Assembly (NCBI RefSeq): GCF_001423265.1 | Contig: NZ_LMND01000005.1 | Span: forward strand, 55,218-119,217 | From: Methylobacterium sp. Leaf108 | GTDB taxonomy: Bacteria > Pseudomonadota > Alphaproteobacteria > Rhizobiales > Beijerinckiaceae | Length of the DNA: 64,000 nt | Direction: 5' to 3' | In this document: positions 1 to 7,998 of the stretch, piece by piece | How positions within the stretch are numbered: the first letter of the stretch is position 1 | Layout of the letters: each line of letters opens with the position of its first letter | Translations under genes and position numbers: made by a program | The notes under the pieces: generated by a model | Databases searched by the model: none | What the model was told of the DNA's origin: nothing | The model's input: the letters and a program-made list of their open reading frames with translations, nothing else

Positions 1-162
1 TGAATCCGCGTCCCGCACCCTGAGATGGTGATGCCGGGTGACAGCGTGACCATGGACGTCACCCTGATCGTGCCGGTGGCCATGGAAGAGAAGCTGCGCT
101 TCGCCATCCGCGAGGGCGGTCGCACCGTCGGCGCCGGCGTCGTCGCCGCCATCAACGACTGA
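1..162 (+). CDS. tuf: Elongation factor Tu, C-terminal end (partial)
   Basis: This is the last ~50 codons of EF-Tu, the GTPase that carries aminoacyl-tRNA to the ribosome. The segment from EMVMPGD through [19 protein letters not shown] to the stop at 160-162 is the classic domain-3 C-terminus. Its position just before tRNA-Trp, secE and nusG is the usual tuf location in proteobacteria. One oddity: in the reading frame that gives this match, codon 1-3 is TGA, and the residues just after it (IRVPHP) do not resemble the usual VELPEGT stretch. Either the copy is frameshifted near the window edge or the assembly is wrong there. The identity of the tail is certain; the integrity of the gene cannot be judged here. 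Confidence 0.85.
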
Positions 163-717
163 GGCCGGAGCCAACCGGATCCACCTTCGGTTGTCCACGA
201 TCGCGCCGGCGACCCGCCTTGACGGGTCGTCGGCGTCGTTGTTCTCGGACCCTGGATTGCAGGCCGCGAGGCCGTCTCATGGCGTCGATCTCGTCGCGAC
301 CGGTGGCCGATGGGCCCTCCGGGCGCGCCATCCCGGCGGCAGCCTTATCGACCCTGGCAGCACCGGCGGGCGCGCAAAGCTCATCGGGCAACGCGCGCTC
401 GTCCCAGGGTCGCGCGACCGTTCCGGCGTTTCGGGAGGACGTCCTCTCGATCCTGTGCAGCGACGTACCGGCCGCCGCCGTCACATTCGACGATGACGAT
501 CCCGAGCACATCGTCCTCGGTCGGTTCGCGGACCTCCTCGGCAACATCCGCCGGAGCGTCGCCGGTCAGAAGGATGCACAGCGCCACGCCGCCATCCTGC
601 GACCGTCGAGCGGATCGTCAGGCGCAAACTCGAACGCGCATCGGGCGGTGAATCTGCACGAGCGGGGCCCGGCTCCCTTGCGTCGGGCGCGATGTTGAGG
701 CATGGAGCGTGCCGCGT
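163..717. other. Intergenic region between tuf and tRNA-Trp
   Basis: There are 555 bases without a supported gene. Several overlapping open frames run on both strands, but their products are Arg/Pro/Ser-rich, match no family I recognise and have no convincing ribosome binding site, as expected for chance frames in high-G+C DNA. A weak CAACCG/CGGTTG inverted repeat (172-193) sits just after the tuf stop and could be part of a terminator. Confidence 0.5.
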
Positions 718-794
718 AGGAGTGTAGCTCAACTGGTCAGAGCGCCGGTCTCCAAAACCGGAGGTTGCGGGTTCGAGTCCCTCCACTCCTGCCA
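718..794 (+). tRNA. tRNA-Trp (anticodon CCA)
   Basis: A 77-nt cloverleaf with acceptor arm AGGAGTG pairing with CACTCCT, an anticodon arm with loop TCTCCAAAA holding CCA, a T-loop GGTTCGAGTCC and an encoded 3' CCA. Its place between tuf and secE is the usual one in this group. Confidence 0.97.
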
Positions 795-1013
795 GTTCGG
801 CACCGTCACGTGCCGCGTCGACCACCACACGGGATGATCCGACCAGATCCCGGCTCCGGTGCGTTCGACGAACCCGCCCAGTCGACAAGCCTTTAAACTT
901 GCGATAGAGCGGTTCCATTCCGAGAGCGATGGATGCTGCCGCTGCTGGCTCCCCCAGTGCCGTGGACGGCGCGTCCCTTCGGTCCCGGCCCGATCCCCTC
1001 TGCTGTTAGCGCC

Positions 1014-1316
1014 ATGGCATCGAACGAAGCGACGAAGAAAATCGAGGCGGCGCGCGGCAACGCGCGTGGTCCGTCGTCTCCGACGCCCCCCCGGGCGACG
1101 CCCCCGGTGCGGCCCGCACCCAAGCGCGTCGGGCCGTTCGAGTTCTTCGGCCAGGTCCGGGACGAGGGCCGCAAGGTCACTTGGCCGAGCCGCAAGGAGA
1201 CCGTCGTCACGACGATCATGGTCTTCGTGATGGTCGTCGCCGCGAGCCTGTTCTTCACGGCGGTGGATCAGGTTCTGCGCTACCTCGTGACCCTGATCCT
1301 CGGGGTCGGGGCCTAA
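1014..1316 (+). CDS. secE: Preprotein translocase subunit SecE
   Basis: SecE is the small essential membrane subunit of the SecYEG protein-export channel, stabilising SecY. The 100-residue product has a Pro/Ala-rich N-terminal extension (about residues 1-40), then the family core: an amphipathic segment with FFGQVRDEGRKVTWPSRKE, whose KVTWPS motif is diagnostic, followed by a single membrane helix (about 63-95). I chose the ATG at 1014 because MASNEATKK begins the plausible protein and the longer upstream frame encodes no family sequence. It lies between tRNA-Trp and nusG, the standard secE-nusG arrangement. Confidence 0.95.
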   Translation: MASNEATKKIEAARGNARGPSSPTPPRATPPVRPAPKRVGPFEFFGQVRDEGRKVTWPSRKETVVTTIMVFVMVVAASLFFTAVDQVLRYLVTLILGVGA

Positions 1317-1381
1317 CGCATTCCTCGGCCCGTCCGGCGCTTGGTGCCCGGGCCGACCGACGTCAGGATTTGGTGAGAACC

Positions 1382-1915
1382 GTGTCGAAGCGCTGGTACA
1401 TCGTCCACGCCTACTCGAACTTCGAGAACAAGGTCGCGCAGTCCATCAAGGACCAGGCGGCCCAGCGTGGCCTGCTCGAGCTGTTCGACGAGGTGATGGT
1501 GCCGACCGAGAAGGTCGTGGAGGTTCGCCGCGGCCGCAAGGTCGATGCCGAGCGCAAGTTCTTCCCCGGCTACGTCCTCGTGAAATGCGACCTCACCGAC
1601 GAGGTCTACCACCTCATCAAGAACACCCCCAAGGTCACCGGCTTCCTCGGTGCCGACAAGTCGAAGCCGGTGCCGATCCCCGACGCCGAGGCCGAGCGGA
1701 TCAAGGGCCAGGTCGCCGAAGGCGTCGATCGGCCCAAGCCCTCGATCTCCTTCGAGATCGGCGAGATCGTCCGCGTCGCCGATGGTCCCTTCGCCTCCTT
1801 CAACGGTACCGTCGAGGAAATCGACGAGAGCCGCTCGCGCCTCAAGGTCGCCGTCTCGATCTTCGGTCGCGCCACTCCGGTGGAACTGGAATACGCCCAG
1901 GTCGAGAAGGCCTGA
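1382..1915 (+). CDS. nusG: Transcription termination/antitermination protein NusG
   Basis: NusG binds RNA polymerase, suppresses pausing and links transcription to Rho and to the ribosome. The 177-residue protein has an N-terminal NGN domain beginning KRWYIVHAYSNFE and a C-terminal KOW domain with VRVADGPFASFNGTVEEID, ending VELEYAQVEKA. The start is taken as GTG 1382 (MSKRWY); another GTG at 1373 would add three residues, and a GGTGAGA stretch just upstream favours 1382. It lies 65 nt after secE and is probably co-transcribed with it. rplK and rplA follow after a 212-nt spacer that carries a repeat-rich palindrome. Confidence 0.96.
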   Translation: MSKRWYIVHAYSNFENKVAQSIKDQAAQRGLLELFDEVMVPTEKVVEVRRGRKVDAERKFFPGYVLVKCDLTDEVYHLIKNTPKVTGFLGADKSKPVPIPDAEAERIKGQVAEGVDRPKPSISFEIGEIVRVADGPFASFNGTVEEIDESRSRLKVAVSIFGRATPVELEYAQVEKA

Positions 1916-1923
1916 TCGTAAGG

Positions 1924-2002
1924 AGCGAATAGGGAGTAGCGAATAGCGAATAGGGACGGCCGCGCGCCCTCTACTCGCTACTCGCCATTCTCTACTCGCC
2001 CC
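1924..2002. repeat. Repeat-rich imperfect palindrome between nusG and rplK
   Basis: The left arm holds three copies of GCGAATAG/GAGTAG-type octamers (about 1924-1955). The right arm holds their inverse, CTACTCGCTACTCGCC and CTCTACTCGCC (about 1970-2002), around a G+C-rich centre. GAGTAGCGAATAG in the left arm pairs with CTACTCGCTACTC in the right with one mismatch. The structure could be a hairpin in the nusG-rplK mRNA or a small dispersed repeat. I see no U-tract, so it is not a typical terminator. Confidence 0.6.
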
Positions 2003-2127
2003 ATCACACGCGGGAGGTCCGCCCGGTTCGCCGCCGGGGTCCACGGGCCGCACCGCGACCTGCAACCGTCCGAACCGACCGTGCTCCAGGCAGCCGGGCG
2101 GCGGACATTTCTTTGGGAGCAGTCCCC

Positions 2128-2577
2128 ATGGCGAAGAAGATCACGGGTTACGTGAAGCTTCAGGTCCCGGCCGGCGCCGCCAATCCGTCGCCGCCGATCG
2201 GTCCCGCGCTCGGTCAGCGCGGCCTCAACATCATGGAATTCTGCAAGGCCTTCAATGCGAAGACCGCGCAGATCGAGAAGGGCACGCCGATCCCGGTCGT
2301 GATCACGGCCTACCAGGACCGCAGCTTCACCTTCGAGATGAAGCAGCCGCCGGTCACCTTCTTCCTCAAGAAGGCCGCCGGCCTGAAGATCGGCAAGAAG
2401 CCGGCCTCCGGCTCCAAGACCCCGGGCAAGGGCCCGACGGTGGGCAAGGTCTCCGAAGCCCAGCTTCGCGAGATCGCCGAGAAGAAGATGCCCGACCTGA
2501 ACTGCGACTCGGTTGATGCCGCCGTCGCGATGATCCGTGGCTCCGCGCGGGCCATGGGCCTCGACATCGTCGCCTGA
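2128..2577 (+). CDS. rplK: 50S ribosomal protein L11
   Basis: L11 forms, with 23S rRNA, the GTPase-associated centre of the large subunit and is needed for stringent-factor activation. The 149-residue product has the standard start [16 protein letters not shown], the [20 protein letters not shown] segment of the N-terminal domain and the C-terminal rRNA-binding domain ([21 protein letters not shown] through [10 protein letters not shown]). Length fits the family. The ATG at 2128 follows TTTGGGAGCAG, an acceptable ribosome binding site. rplA starts 13 nt after its stop, so the two are co-transcribed. Confidence 0.97.
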   Translation: MAKKITGYVKLQVPAGAANPSPPIGPALGQRGLNIMEFCKAFNAKTAQIEKGTPIPVVITAYQDRSFTFEMKQPPVTFFLKKAAGLKIGKKPASGSKTPGKGPTVGKVSEAQLREIAEKKMPDLNCDSVDAAVAMIRGSARAMGLDIVA

Positions 2578-2590
2578 GGGGGAGGGTACC

Positions 2591-3289
2591 ATGGCACACG
2601 AAGGCAAGCGTATCCGCGCCGCCCGCGAGGGCATCGACGCGCTCAAGCTCTACACCATCGACGAAGCGATCAAGCTCGTGAAGGACAAGGCCAGCGCCAA
2701 GTTCGACGAGACCGTCGAGGTCTCGATGAACCTCGGCGTCGACCCGCGCCACGCCGACCAAATGGTCCGCGGCGTCTGCAACCTCCCCAACGGCTCCGGC
2801 CGGACGGTGCGGGTGGCGGTGTTCGCCCGCGGCGCCAAGGCCGATGACGCCCGCGCCGCCGGCGCCGACATCGTCGGAGCGGAGGATCTCCTCGAGATCG
2901 TCCAGAGCGGCAAGATCGAGTTCGACCGCTGCATCGCGACCCCGGACATGATGCCCCTCGTCGGGCGCCTCGGTAAGGTTCTGGGCCCGCGCGGCCTGAT
3001 GCCGAACCCGAAGGTCGGCACCGTCACCATGGACGTCAAGGGTGCCGTCGCCGGCGCCAAGGGCGGCTCGGTGGAGTTCCGCGTCGAGAAGGCCGGCATC
3101 GTGCACGCCGGCATCGGCAAGGTCTCGTTCGATGCCGACAAGCTCGTCGAGAACATCAAGGCGTTCGCGGATGCCGTGGCCAAGGCGAAGCCCGCCGGCG
3201 CCAAGGGCACCTACATCCAGCGCGTCGCCGTGACCTCCTCGATGGGCCCCGGCGTCAAGGTCGAGCCGGCGAGCGTGCTCGGCGCCTGA
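2591..3289 (+). CDS. rplA: 50S ribosomal protein L1
   Basis: L1 builds the mobile L1 stalk on 23S rRNA and usually represses its own rplKA mRNA. The 232-residue product has the typical start [14 protein letters not shown], the signature [17 protein letters not shown] and the C-terminal [28 protein letters not shown] lies just before the ATG. A strong intrinsic terminator follows 50 nt after the stop, and the next genes are tRNAs. The usual downstream rplJ, rplL and rpoBC are therefore not part of this transcript. Confidence 0.97.
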   Translation: MAHEGKRIRAAREGIDALKLYTIDEAIKLVKDKASAKFDETVEVSMNLGVDPRHADQMVRGVCNLPNGSGRTVRVAVFARGAKADDARAAGADIVGAEDLLEIVQSGKIEFDRCIATPDMMPLVGRLGKVLGPRGLMPNPKVGTVTMDVKGAVAGAKGGSVEFRVEKAGIVHAGIGKVSFDADKLVENIKAFADAVAKAKPAGAKGTYIQRVAVTSSMGPGVKVEPASVLGA

Positions 3290-3340
3290 CCGGGACCGGC
3301 GTCCCGGTACGCCGGGATCGCCGTCCGAGACGTTCGTCAA

Positions 3341-3367
3341 CGCCCGGCCCATGCGGCCGGGCGTTTT
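3341..3367 (+). terminator. Intrinsic terminator after rplA
   Basis: A perfect 9-bp stem CGCCCGGCC/GGCCGGGCG (3341-3349 with 3355-3363) around a CATGC loop, followed by TTTTCGTGT. It closes the secE-nusG-rplK-rplA group. Confidence 0.9.
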
Positions 3368-3471
3368 CGTGTGTTCCAGCCTCGAAGCGACGGGCGTCGT
3401 CGCCGTCATGGTCGACCAGGGCAATCGGCGTTGCACAGGCCCACGTCATGGGCTATGCCTGCCCCCGGTCA

Positions 3472-3548
3472 GCACCCGTAGCTCAGCTGGATAGAGCGTT
3501 GCCCTCCGAAGGCAAAGGTCACACGTTCGAATCGTGTCGGGTGCGCCA
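3472..3548 (+). tRNA. tRNA-Arg (anticodon CCG)
   Basis: A 77-nt cloverleaf: acceptor GCACCCG/CGGGTGC, D-arm GCTCAGCTGGATAGAGC, anticodon loop CTCCGAA holding CCG, T-loop GTTCGAATC and an encoded CCA end. It lies five bases before tRNA-Gly, so the two are probably one transcript. Confidence 0.97.
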
Positions 3549-3553
3549 AAGAT

Positions 3554-3627
3554 GCGGGTGTAGCTCAATGGTAGAGCAGCAGCCTTCCAAGCTGAATACC
3601 CGGGTTCGATTCCCGGTACCCGCTCCA
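3554..3627 (+). tRNA. tRNA-Gly (anticodon TCC)
   Basis: A 74-nt cloverleaf with acceptor GCGGGTG/TACCCGC (one G-U pair), D-arm GCTCAATGGTAGAGC, anticodon loop CTTCCAA holding TCC, T-loop GGTTCGATTCC and an encoded CCA. A second glycine tRNA (GCC) is at 8613. Confidence 0.97.
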
Positions 3628-3721
3628 CCTTCGACATCCTTCAGATGAATCGGCGCTAACGCCATCGGCTTCGTCGAAGGCGACCAACACCCGGGGCTGG
3701 GCTGCGATAACGCGCCGTCCG

Positions 3722-4990
3722 CTAGTCGATCCACTCGCCCGCGCGCATCACCGGCACGGCGCGGCCCTCCAGGGTGAGGCCGTCGACATCGACCTCCGAC
3801 GAGCCGATCATCCAGTCGATATGGATCAGGCTGCGGTTGGCGCCGCGGGCCGCCAGATCCTCTTCGCTCATGCCTTCGCCGCCGTTGCGGAAGCACTTGC
3901 TGTAGGCTTGGCCGAGCGCAATGTGGCTGGCCGCGTTCTCGTCGTAGAGGGTGTTGTAGAACAGGAGGCCGGAGGCCGAGATCGCGGAGGACGCCGGCAC
4001 CAGGGCGACCTCGCCGAGCCGCCTGGCGCCCTCGTCGGTGTCGAGCACCTTGGCGAGGACGTCGCCGCCGGTGCGGGCCGAGGCTTCGACGATCCGCCCT
4101 TGCGCGAAATGCACCGTGATGCCCTCGATCAGGGTGCCCTGGTAGGACAGCGGCTTGGTGCTGGTCACGAACCCGTCCACCCGCGCCTTGTGAGGCGTCG
4201 TGAAGACCTCCTCGGTGGGGATGTTGGCGTTGCAGACGACGCCGTTGCGGGCGGTCGAGGCGCCGCCGCACCATTCGTGGTCGTCGGCGAGACCCACCGT
4301 CAGGTCGGTGCCAGGCCCCTTGAAGCGCAGGGCGGCGAAGCGGTGCCGGTTCAGGGTCTCGGTGCGGGCGCGCAGGGCCGCGTTGTGGGCCTCCCAGGCG
4401 GCGACCGGATCGTCACCGTCGATGCGCGAAGCGGCGAAGATCGCGTCCCACAGCTTGGCCAGGGCCATCGTATCCGGATCGTGCGGGAACACCGTCCGCG
4501 CCCAGGGCAGGGTGGCCGCCGATACGATGGTCCAATTGATCGAGAAGTTGGCGATGAGTTCGAGGGCGGGAACGTAGGCCTTCGAGCGGGCGCGGTTGGC
4601 ACGCGACACCTTGGCCGCGTCCTGCCCCGACAGCAGCGAGGGGTCGTCACCCGCGATGGCGAGCCGCGCCGCGCCGTTGCGATAGGCCTCGGCCATGCCG
4701 GCGTAGAGCCAGCCCGCGGCGACGTCGAAGGCCGCGTCGGGGGCATGGGCAAAGCGTGCCAGGGTGGCGGCATCGTCGGAATAGAAGGTCGTGACGAGGG
4801 AGGCACCGGCCCTGTAGGCCTCCTCGGTGATGGCCCGCACGAGGGGCACCGTCTCCAGCGGAGCGGTGATCACCAGCTCCTGGCCGGCCCTGAGGCCCAG
4901 CCCGACGTTGACCGCCACCCGGGCGAGGCGCGCGAGGCGCTCCTCGTGGCTAAGCCCGTTCGCCACGGCAAACCCCGCTTCGTTCGTCAT
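3722..4990 (-). CDS. M29-family metallo-aminopeptidase
   Basis: This is a cytoplasmic two-metal aminopeptidase of family M29 (AmpS/aminopeptidase T/PepS), which removes N-terminal residues from peptides. The 422-residue length is normal. Expected metal-site segments occur in order: NIPTEEVFTTPH (about 250), EGITVHF, LGEVALVP (about 318), NTLYDENAASHIALGQAY (about 345) and LIHIDWMIGS (about 380). I infer that Glu, His and Asp within these are the ligands by analogy with known M29 enzymes. It stands alone, convergent with the tRNA-Gly gene; upstream is an intergenic G/C-rich repeat. There is no signal peptide. Confidence 0.93.
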   Translation of the reverse strand: MTNEAGFAVANGLSHEERLARLARVAVNVGLGLRAGQELVITAPLETVPLVRAITEEAYRAGASLVTTFYSDDAATLARFAHAPDAAFDVAAGWLYAGMAEAYRNGAARLAIAGDDPSLLSGQDAAKVSRANRARSKAYVPALELIANFSINWTIVSAATLPWARTVFPHDPDTMALAKLWDAIFAASRIDGDDPVAAWEAHNAALRARTETLNRHRFAALRFKGPGTDLTVGLADDHEWCGGASTARNGVVCNANIPTEEVFTTPHKARVDGFVTSTKPLSYQGTLIEGITVHFAQGRIVEASARTGGDVLAKVLDTDEGARRLGEVALVPASSAISASGLLFYNTLYDENAASHIALGQAYSKCFRNGGEGMSEEDLAARGANRSLIHIDWMIGSSEVDVDGLTLEGRAVPVMRAGEWID

Positions 4991-5010
4991 CGCTCAACCT
5001 TGCCGCTTGG

Positions 5011-5040
5011 CTTCCCCTCGACGGGGAGGAAGGTGGGTCC
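5011..5040. repeat. G/C-rich palindromic intergenic repeat, short copy
   Basis: CTTCCCCTCGACGGGGAGGAAGGTGGG lies between the M29 gene and the DUF2218 gene. It resembles elements at 26153-26256 and 39408-39445: a CCCC...GGGG hairpin followed by (A)GGTGGG/GGTCGGGTGGG. It is probably a degenerate copy of one dispersed family. Confidence 0.5.
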
Positions 5041-5118
5041 GGCGGATCGGAGGTCTCCGAGCGCCGGCAACCACCTTTCGGTCCGATGCCCTAGAAGATC
5101 AGCGGGCCGGGCGACAGG

Positions 5119-5412
5119 TCAAGCAGCGCGAGACCAGCGGATCTCGCCGAGGTTCTCGCGGAAGGCGAAGCGCAGCAGGTGGTCCGAGACCACGTTCTCG
5201 AGGCGGGTCAATCCGGCCGGGTCAGGGGTCACCACCCGCATCAGCAGGGCGTCGGCTTCGGCCTCGAAGGTGCAGACCCGGTCCTCGCCGAACGGCACAG
5301 TGCCATGGGCGTCCGTCGTCTCCACGGGGAACTTGTGGCTCCAGTGCCGGCACAGCTGCTTGAGGTAGCGGGTGGCCTCGGCGGTGGGCACACGGGCCTG
5401 GGAAGTCGGCAT
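5119..5412 (-). CDS. DUF2218 domain protein
   Basis: A 97-residue soluble protein of the DUF2218 family, whose biochemical role is unknown. The family pattern is clear: RYLKQLCRHWSHKFPVE near the N-terminus, an acidic and hydrophobic middle (CTFEAEADALLMRVVTP), then LENVVSDHLLRFAFRE near the end. The start is taken as ATG 5412; the GTG immediately before it also fits, and TAGGAG stands at a workable distance. In other bacteria DUF2218 genes often lie near iron or siderophore genes, but nothing here points to that. Confidence 0.85.
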   Translation of the reverse strand: MPTSQARVPTAEATRYLKQLCRHWSHKFPVETTDAHGTVPFGEDRVCTFEAEADALLMRVVTPDPAGLTRLENVVSDHLLRFAFRENLGEIRWSRAA

Positions 5413-5653
5413 CACGTCGTCTCCTAACGGTCAGGCCGCGATCCGGATCGGTCCGGACAACGGCGGTGCAGCGGATCCGAAAACCGGACATCCAGGGCGG
5501 GGTCACGCCTTCGAAAATGGTGTCCCGCCGGTTAACGGGGGGCTAACGGACCCGCCGCAATCCCCCGCCTTCCGCTGCAATGCATATGATAGTGTCACCC
5601 GGATTTGTGCGACGCACAATCCCTCGTCGGCGTGGAAAGTTTTTGGTCCGGCC

Positions 5654-7129
5654 TCAAGTCTGGGTAGAGAATGGGGCCGTCTCGGGGTGGTCCGCCGCCG
5701 AACACCCGGACGCTCCCTCGGAGGGAATGACCTTCCCGGGGTTGAGAATGCCGTTGGGGTCCAACGCCTTCTTGAGACAACGCATGAGATCCAGCCCGAC
5801 GGGATCGCCGTAGCGTGCCAGTTCGTCGCGCTTGATCCGGCCGATGCCGTGCTCGGCGGCGATGGAGCCGTCCATAGCCTGCACGATGTCGTGAACGATG
5901 CGATTGAAGCGACCCCATTCGGCGAGATAGGCGGCCTTGTCCATGCCCACCGGCTGGCTGAGGTTGAAGTGGATGTTGCCGTCGCCGAAGTGGCCGAAGG
6001 CGCAGACGCGCAGGCCCGGCATCGCGGCCTCGCAGGCGGCGGTGGCCTCGTCCAGGAAATCGGCGAGGCGCCCGAGCGGCACCGACACGTCGTGCTTGAT
6101 CGAGCCACCCTCCCGGCCCTGCACCTCCGAGAGGTTTTCGCGCAGGGCCCAGAGCGCCTCGGCCTGCGTCCCGCTCGACGCGATGGTCGCATCGTCGACG
6201 AGCCCCTCCTCGATGGCGCCCGACAGCAACGCCGTGAGCTCGTCGTCGGGGGCGGCGTCGGGGCGCGTGGCCGAGAGTTCGATGAGCGCATAGGCGGCGT
6301 GCTCGCCGTCGAGGGGCCGGCGGGCGCCCGCCAAGTGCTTGAGCACGATCTCGAGCCCGAACCGGGGAATGTATTCGAAGGCGGTCAGGTCAGCCCCGGC
6401 TGCGCCCCGCAGGCGCTCGAACAGGGCGAGGGCCGCCTGCGGCGACGCGAGGCCGACGAAGGCGACCGCCCTCGCATGCGGCTTCGGGAACAGCTTGAGG
6501 ACCGCGGCGGTGACGATGCCCAACGTTCCCTCGGAGCCCACGAAGAGGTGCTTGAGGTCATAGCCGGCGTTGTTCTTGCGCAGGGCCTTGAGCCCGTTCC
6601 AGACCCTGCCGTCGGCCAGCACCACCTCGAGCCCGAGGGTCAGGTCGCGGGTGTTGCCGTAGGCGAGCACGGCGGTGCCGCCGGCGTTGGTGGCGAGGTT
6701 GCCGCCGATTCGGCACGACCCCTCCGAGGCGAGCGAGAGCGGGAACAGCAGCCCTGCGCCGTCGGCGGCGGCCTGCACGTCGGCCAGCGTCACCCCGGCC
6801 TCCACCGTGATCGTGGAGCCGACGGGATCGAGGGCCCGGACCCGGTCGAGCCGCACCAGCGACAGCACGATGCCGCCCTCCGGCACGCCACCGCCGACGA
6901 GGCCGGTGTTGCCCCCCTGCGCCACCACCGGCACTCGCGCCTCGGCGCAGGCCGCGACGACGAAGGCGACCTCGGCGGTATCGGCAGGGCGCACCACGGC
7001 GAGGGCGTGGCCCCGGTAGAGCCCCCGCGACTCGACCATGGCCGGGGCCATGGTGTCGGCCTCGGTGAGGACGTGGCGGCCTCCCAGTCGCTCGGACAGG
7101 GTCGCCAGCAGCGTCGCGGGTGAAGTCAT
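5654..7129 (-). CDS. FAD-linked D-2-hydroxyacid dehydrogenase (GlcD/D2HGDH type)
   Basis: A flavoprotein of the vanillyl-alcohol-oxidase/GlcD fold that oxidises a D-2-hydroxyacid (D-lactate, D-2-hydroxyglutarate or glycolate) to the 2-oxoacid. The 491-residue chain has the FAD_binding_4 domain first (PVVAQGGNTGLVGGGVP at about 70; SCRIGGNLATNAGG at about 140; HLFVGSEGTLGIVT at about 195), then the FAD-oxidase C-terminal domain with AFGHFGDGNIHFNLSQP (about 380) and AEHGIGRIKRDEL (about 430), which carry the metal/substrate histidines. There are no iron-sulfur cysteine motifs. D-2-hydroxyglutarate dehydrogenase is the closest guess, but the exact substrate cannot be read from the sequence. The last ~20 residues look like a non-conserved tail. 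Confidence 0.88.
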   Translation of the reverse strand: MTSPATLLATLSERLGGRHVLTEADTMAPAMVESRGLYRGHALAVVRPADTAEVAFVVAACAEARVPVVAQGGNTGLVGGGVPEGGIVLSLVRLDRVRALDPVGSTITVEAGVTLADVQAAADGAGLLFPLSLASEGSCRIGGNLATNAGGTAVLAYGNTRDLTLGLEVVLADGRVWNGLKALRKNNAGYDLKHLFVGSEGTLGIVTAAVLKLFPKPHARAVAFVGLASPQAALALFERLRGAAGADLTAFEYIPRFGLEIVLKHLAGARRPLDGEHAAYALIELSATRPDAAPDDELTALLSGAIEEGLVDDATIASSGTQAEALWALRENLSEVQGREGGSIKHDVSVPLGRLADFLDEATAACEAAMPGLRVCAFGHFGDGNIHFNLSQPVGMDKAAYLAEWGRFNRIVHDIVQAMDGSIAAEHGIGRIKRDELARYGDPVGLDLMRCLKKALDPNGILNPGKVIPSEGASGCSAADHPETAPFSTQT

Positions 7130-7292
7130 GGGCTTTTTTCCGTCTCCGGAGCGGGATCGACCGGTTACGAAGACCGGCGCTGACGCCTCGATGCGCGAGG
7201 CCTATGATAGCCCGATGGCCGTGCCTTTGCAGGCGGGCCGATCATCCCATCCGGTCGCGGATCGCCGCGATCTCCCGCCGTGAGGCCATCCC

Positions 7293-7991
7293 ATGCTGTC
7301 CGTCATCCCCAACCCGCCTCGGGTGGTCCTGCCGATCGTCGGCAGCGACGACCTCTTTCCGGTGCGCCGGGTCTATTGCATCGGCCGCAACTACGCTGCG
7401 CACGCCCGCGAAATGGGGTCCGACCCCGACCGCGAGCCGCCGTTCTTCTTCATGAAGCCGGCCGACACCCTGCAGGTGGTCTCGCCCGGGGCGACCGCCG
7501 AGCATCCCTATCCGCCGCGCACCGACAACTACCATTTCGAAGTGGAGCTGGTGGCGGCCCTGGGGGAGGGCGGCAGCGACATCCCGGCGGAGCGGGCGCT
7601 GGCCCATGTCTACGGCTACGCCATCGGCCTCGACATGACCCGGCGCGACCTCCAGGACGACGCCAAGAAACTGGCGCGCCCCTGGGACCTCGGCAAGGCC
7701 TCCGACCTGTCGGCACCGATCGGCCCGCTGCACCGGGCCGAGGCGGTCGGGCATCCCTCGGCCGGGGCGATCACCCTCGATCTCGACGGCCAGCGGCGCC
7801 AGACCGGCGACCTCTCCGACATGATCTGGTCGCTGCCCGAGCAAATCGCTCTGCTCTCCACCTATTTCGCCTTGGCGCCGGGCGATCTCGTCTTCACGGG
7901 CACGCCCTCCGGCGTCGGCCCGGTCTCGCGCGGCCAGACCATGACGGCGGCCGTGGCGGGGCTGGGCGCCATCAGCCTCGTCGTGACCTGA
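7293..7991 (+). CDS. Fumarylacetoacetate hydrolase (FAH) family protein
   Basis: A 232-residue enzyme of the FAH superfamily, which uses a divalent metal to hydrolyse or decarboxylate 2-oxo-diketo acids in aromatic or amino-acid breakdown. Visible landmarks are YCIGRNYAAHAREMG at about 29, FFFMKPADTL at about 50, the metal-ligand segment YHFEVELVAALG at about 80, GYAIGLDMTRRDLQ at about 107 and GDLVFTGTPSGVGPV near the end. The short form resembles fumarylpyruvate hydrolases of the gentisate pathway and FAHD1-type oxaloacetate decarboxylases. No other pathway genes are adjacent, so the substrate is open. It lies 7 nt before the Nudix gene and probably shares its mRNA. Confidence 0.9.
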   Translation: MLSVIPNPPRVVLPIVGSDDLFPVRRVYCIGRNYAAHAREMGSDPDREPPFFFMKPADTLQVVSPGATAEHPYPPRTDNYHFEVELVAALGEGGSDIPAERALAHVYGYAIGLDMTRRDLQDDAKKLARPWDLGKASDLSAPIGPLHRAEAVGHPSAGAITLDLDGQRRQTGDLSDMIWSLPEQIALLSTYFALAPGDLVFTGTPSGVGPVSRGQTMTAAVAGLGAISLVVT

Positions 7992-7998
7992 GCGCCCG

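Noticed and set aside
163..717. Overlapping open frames of 60-160 codons on both strands before tRNA-Trp
   Set aside because: Products are Arg/Ser/Pro-rich, match no family and lack ribosome sites; typical chance frames in very high G+C DNA.
3821..5368. A 515-codon plus-strand frame opposite the M29 aminopeptidase
   Set aside because: It is the complementary frame of a clearly conserved enzyme; its Gly/Arg/Val/His-rich sequence has no protein-like features.
5372..7123. A 583-codon plus-strand frame opposite the FAD dehydrogenase
   Set aside because: A mirror of the real minus-strand gene, whose FAD-binding and GHFGDGNIH motifs are unmistakable.
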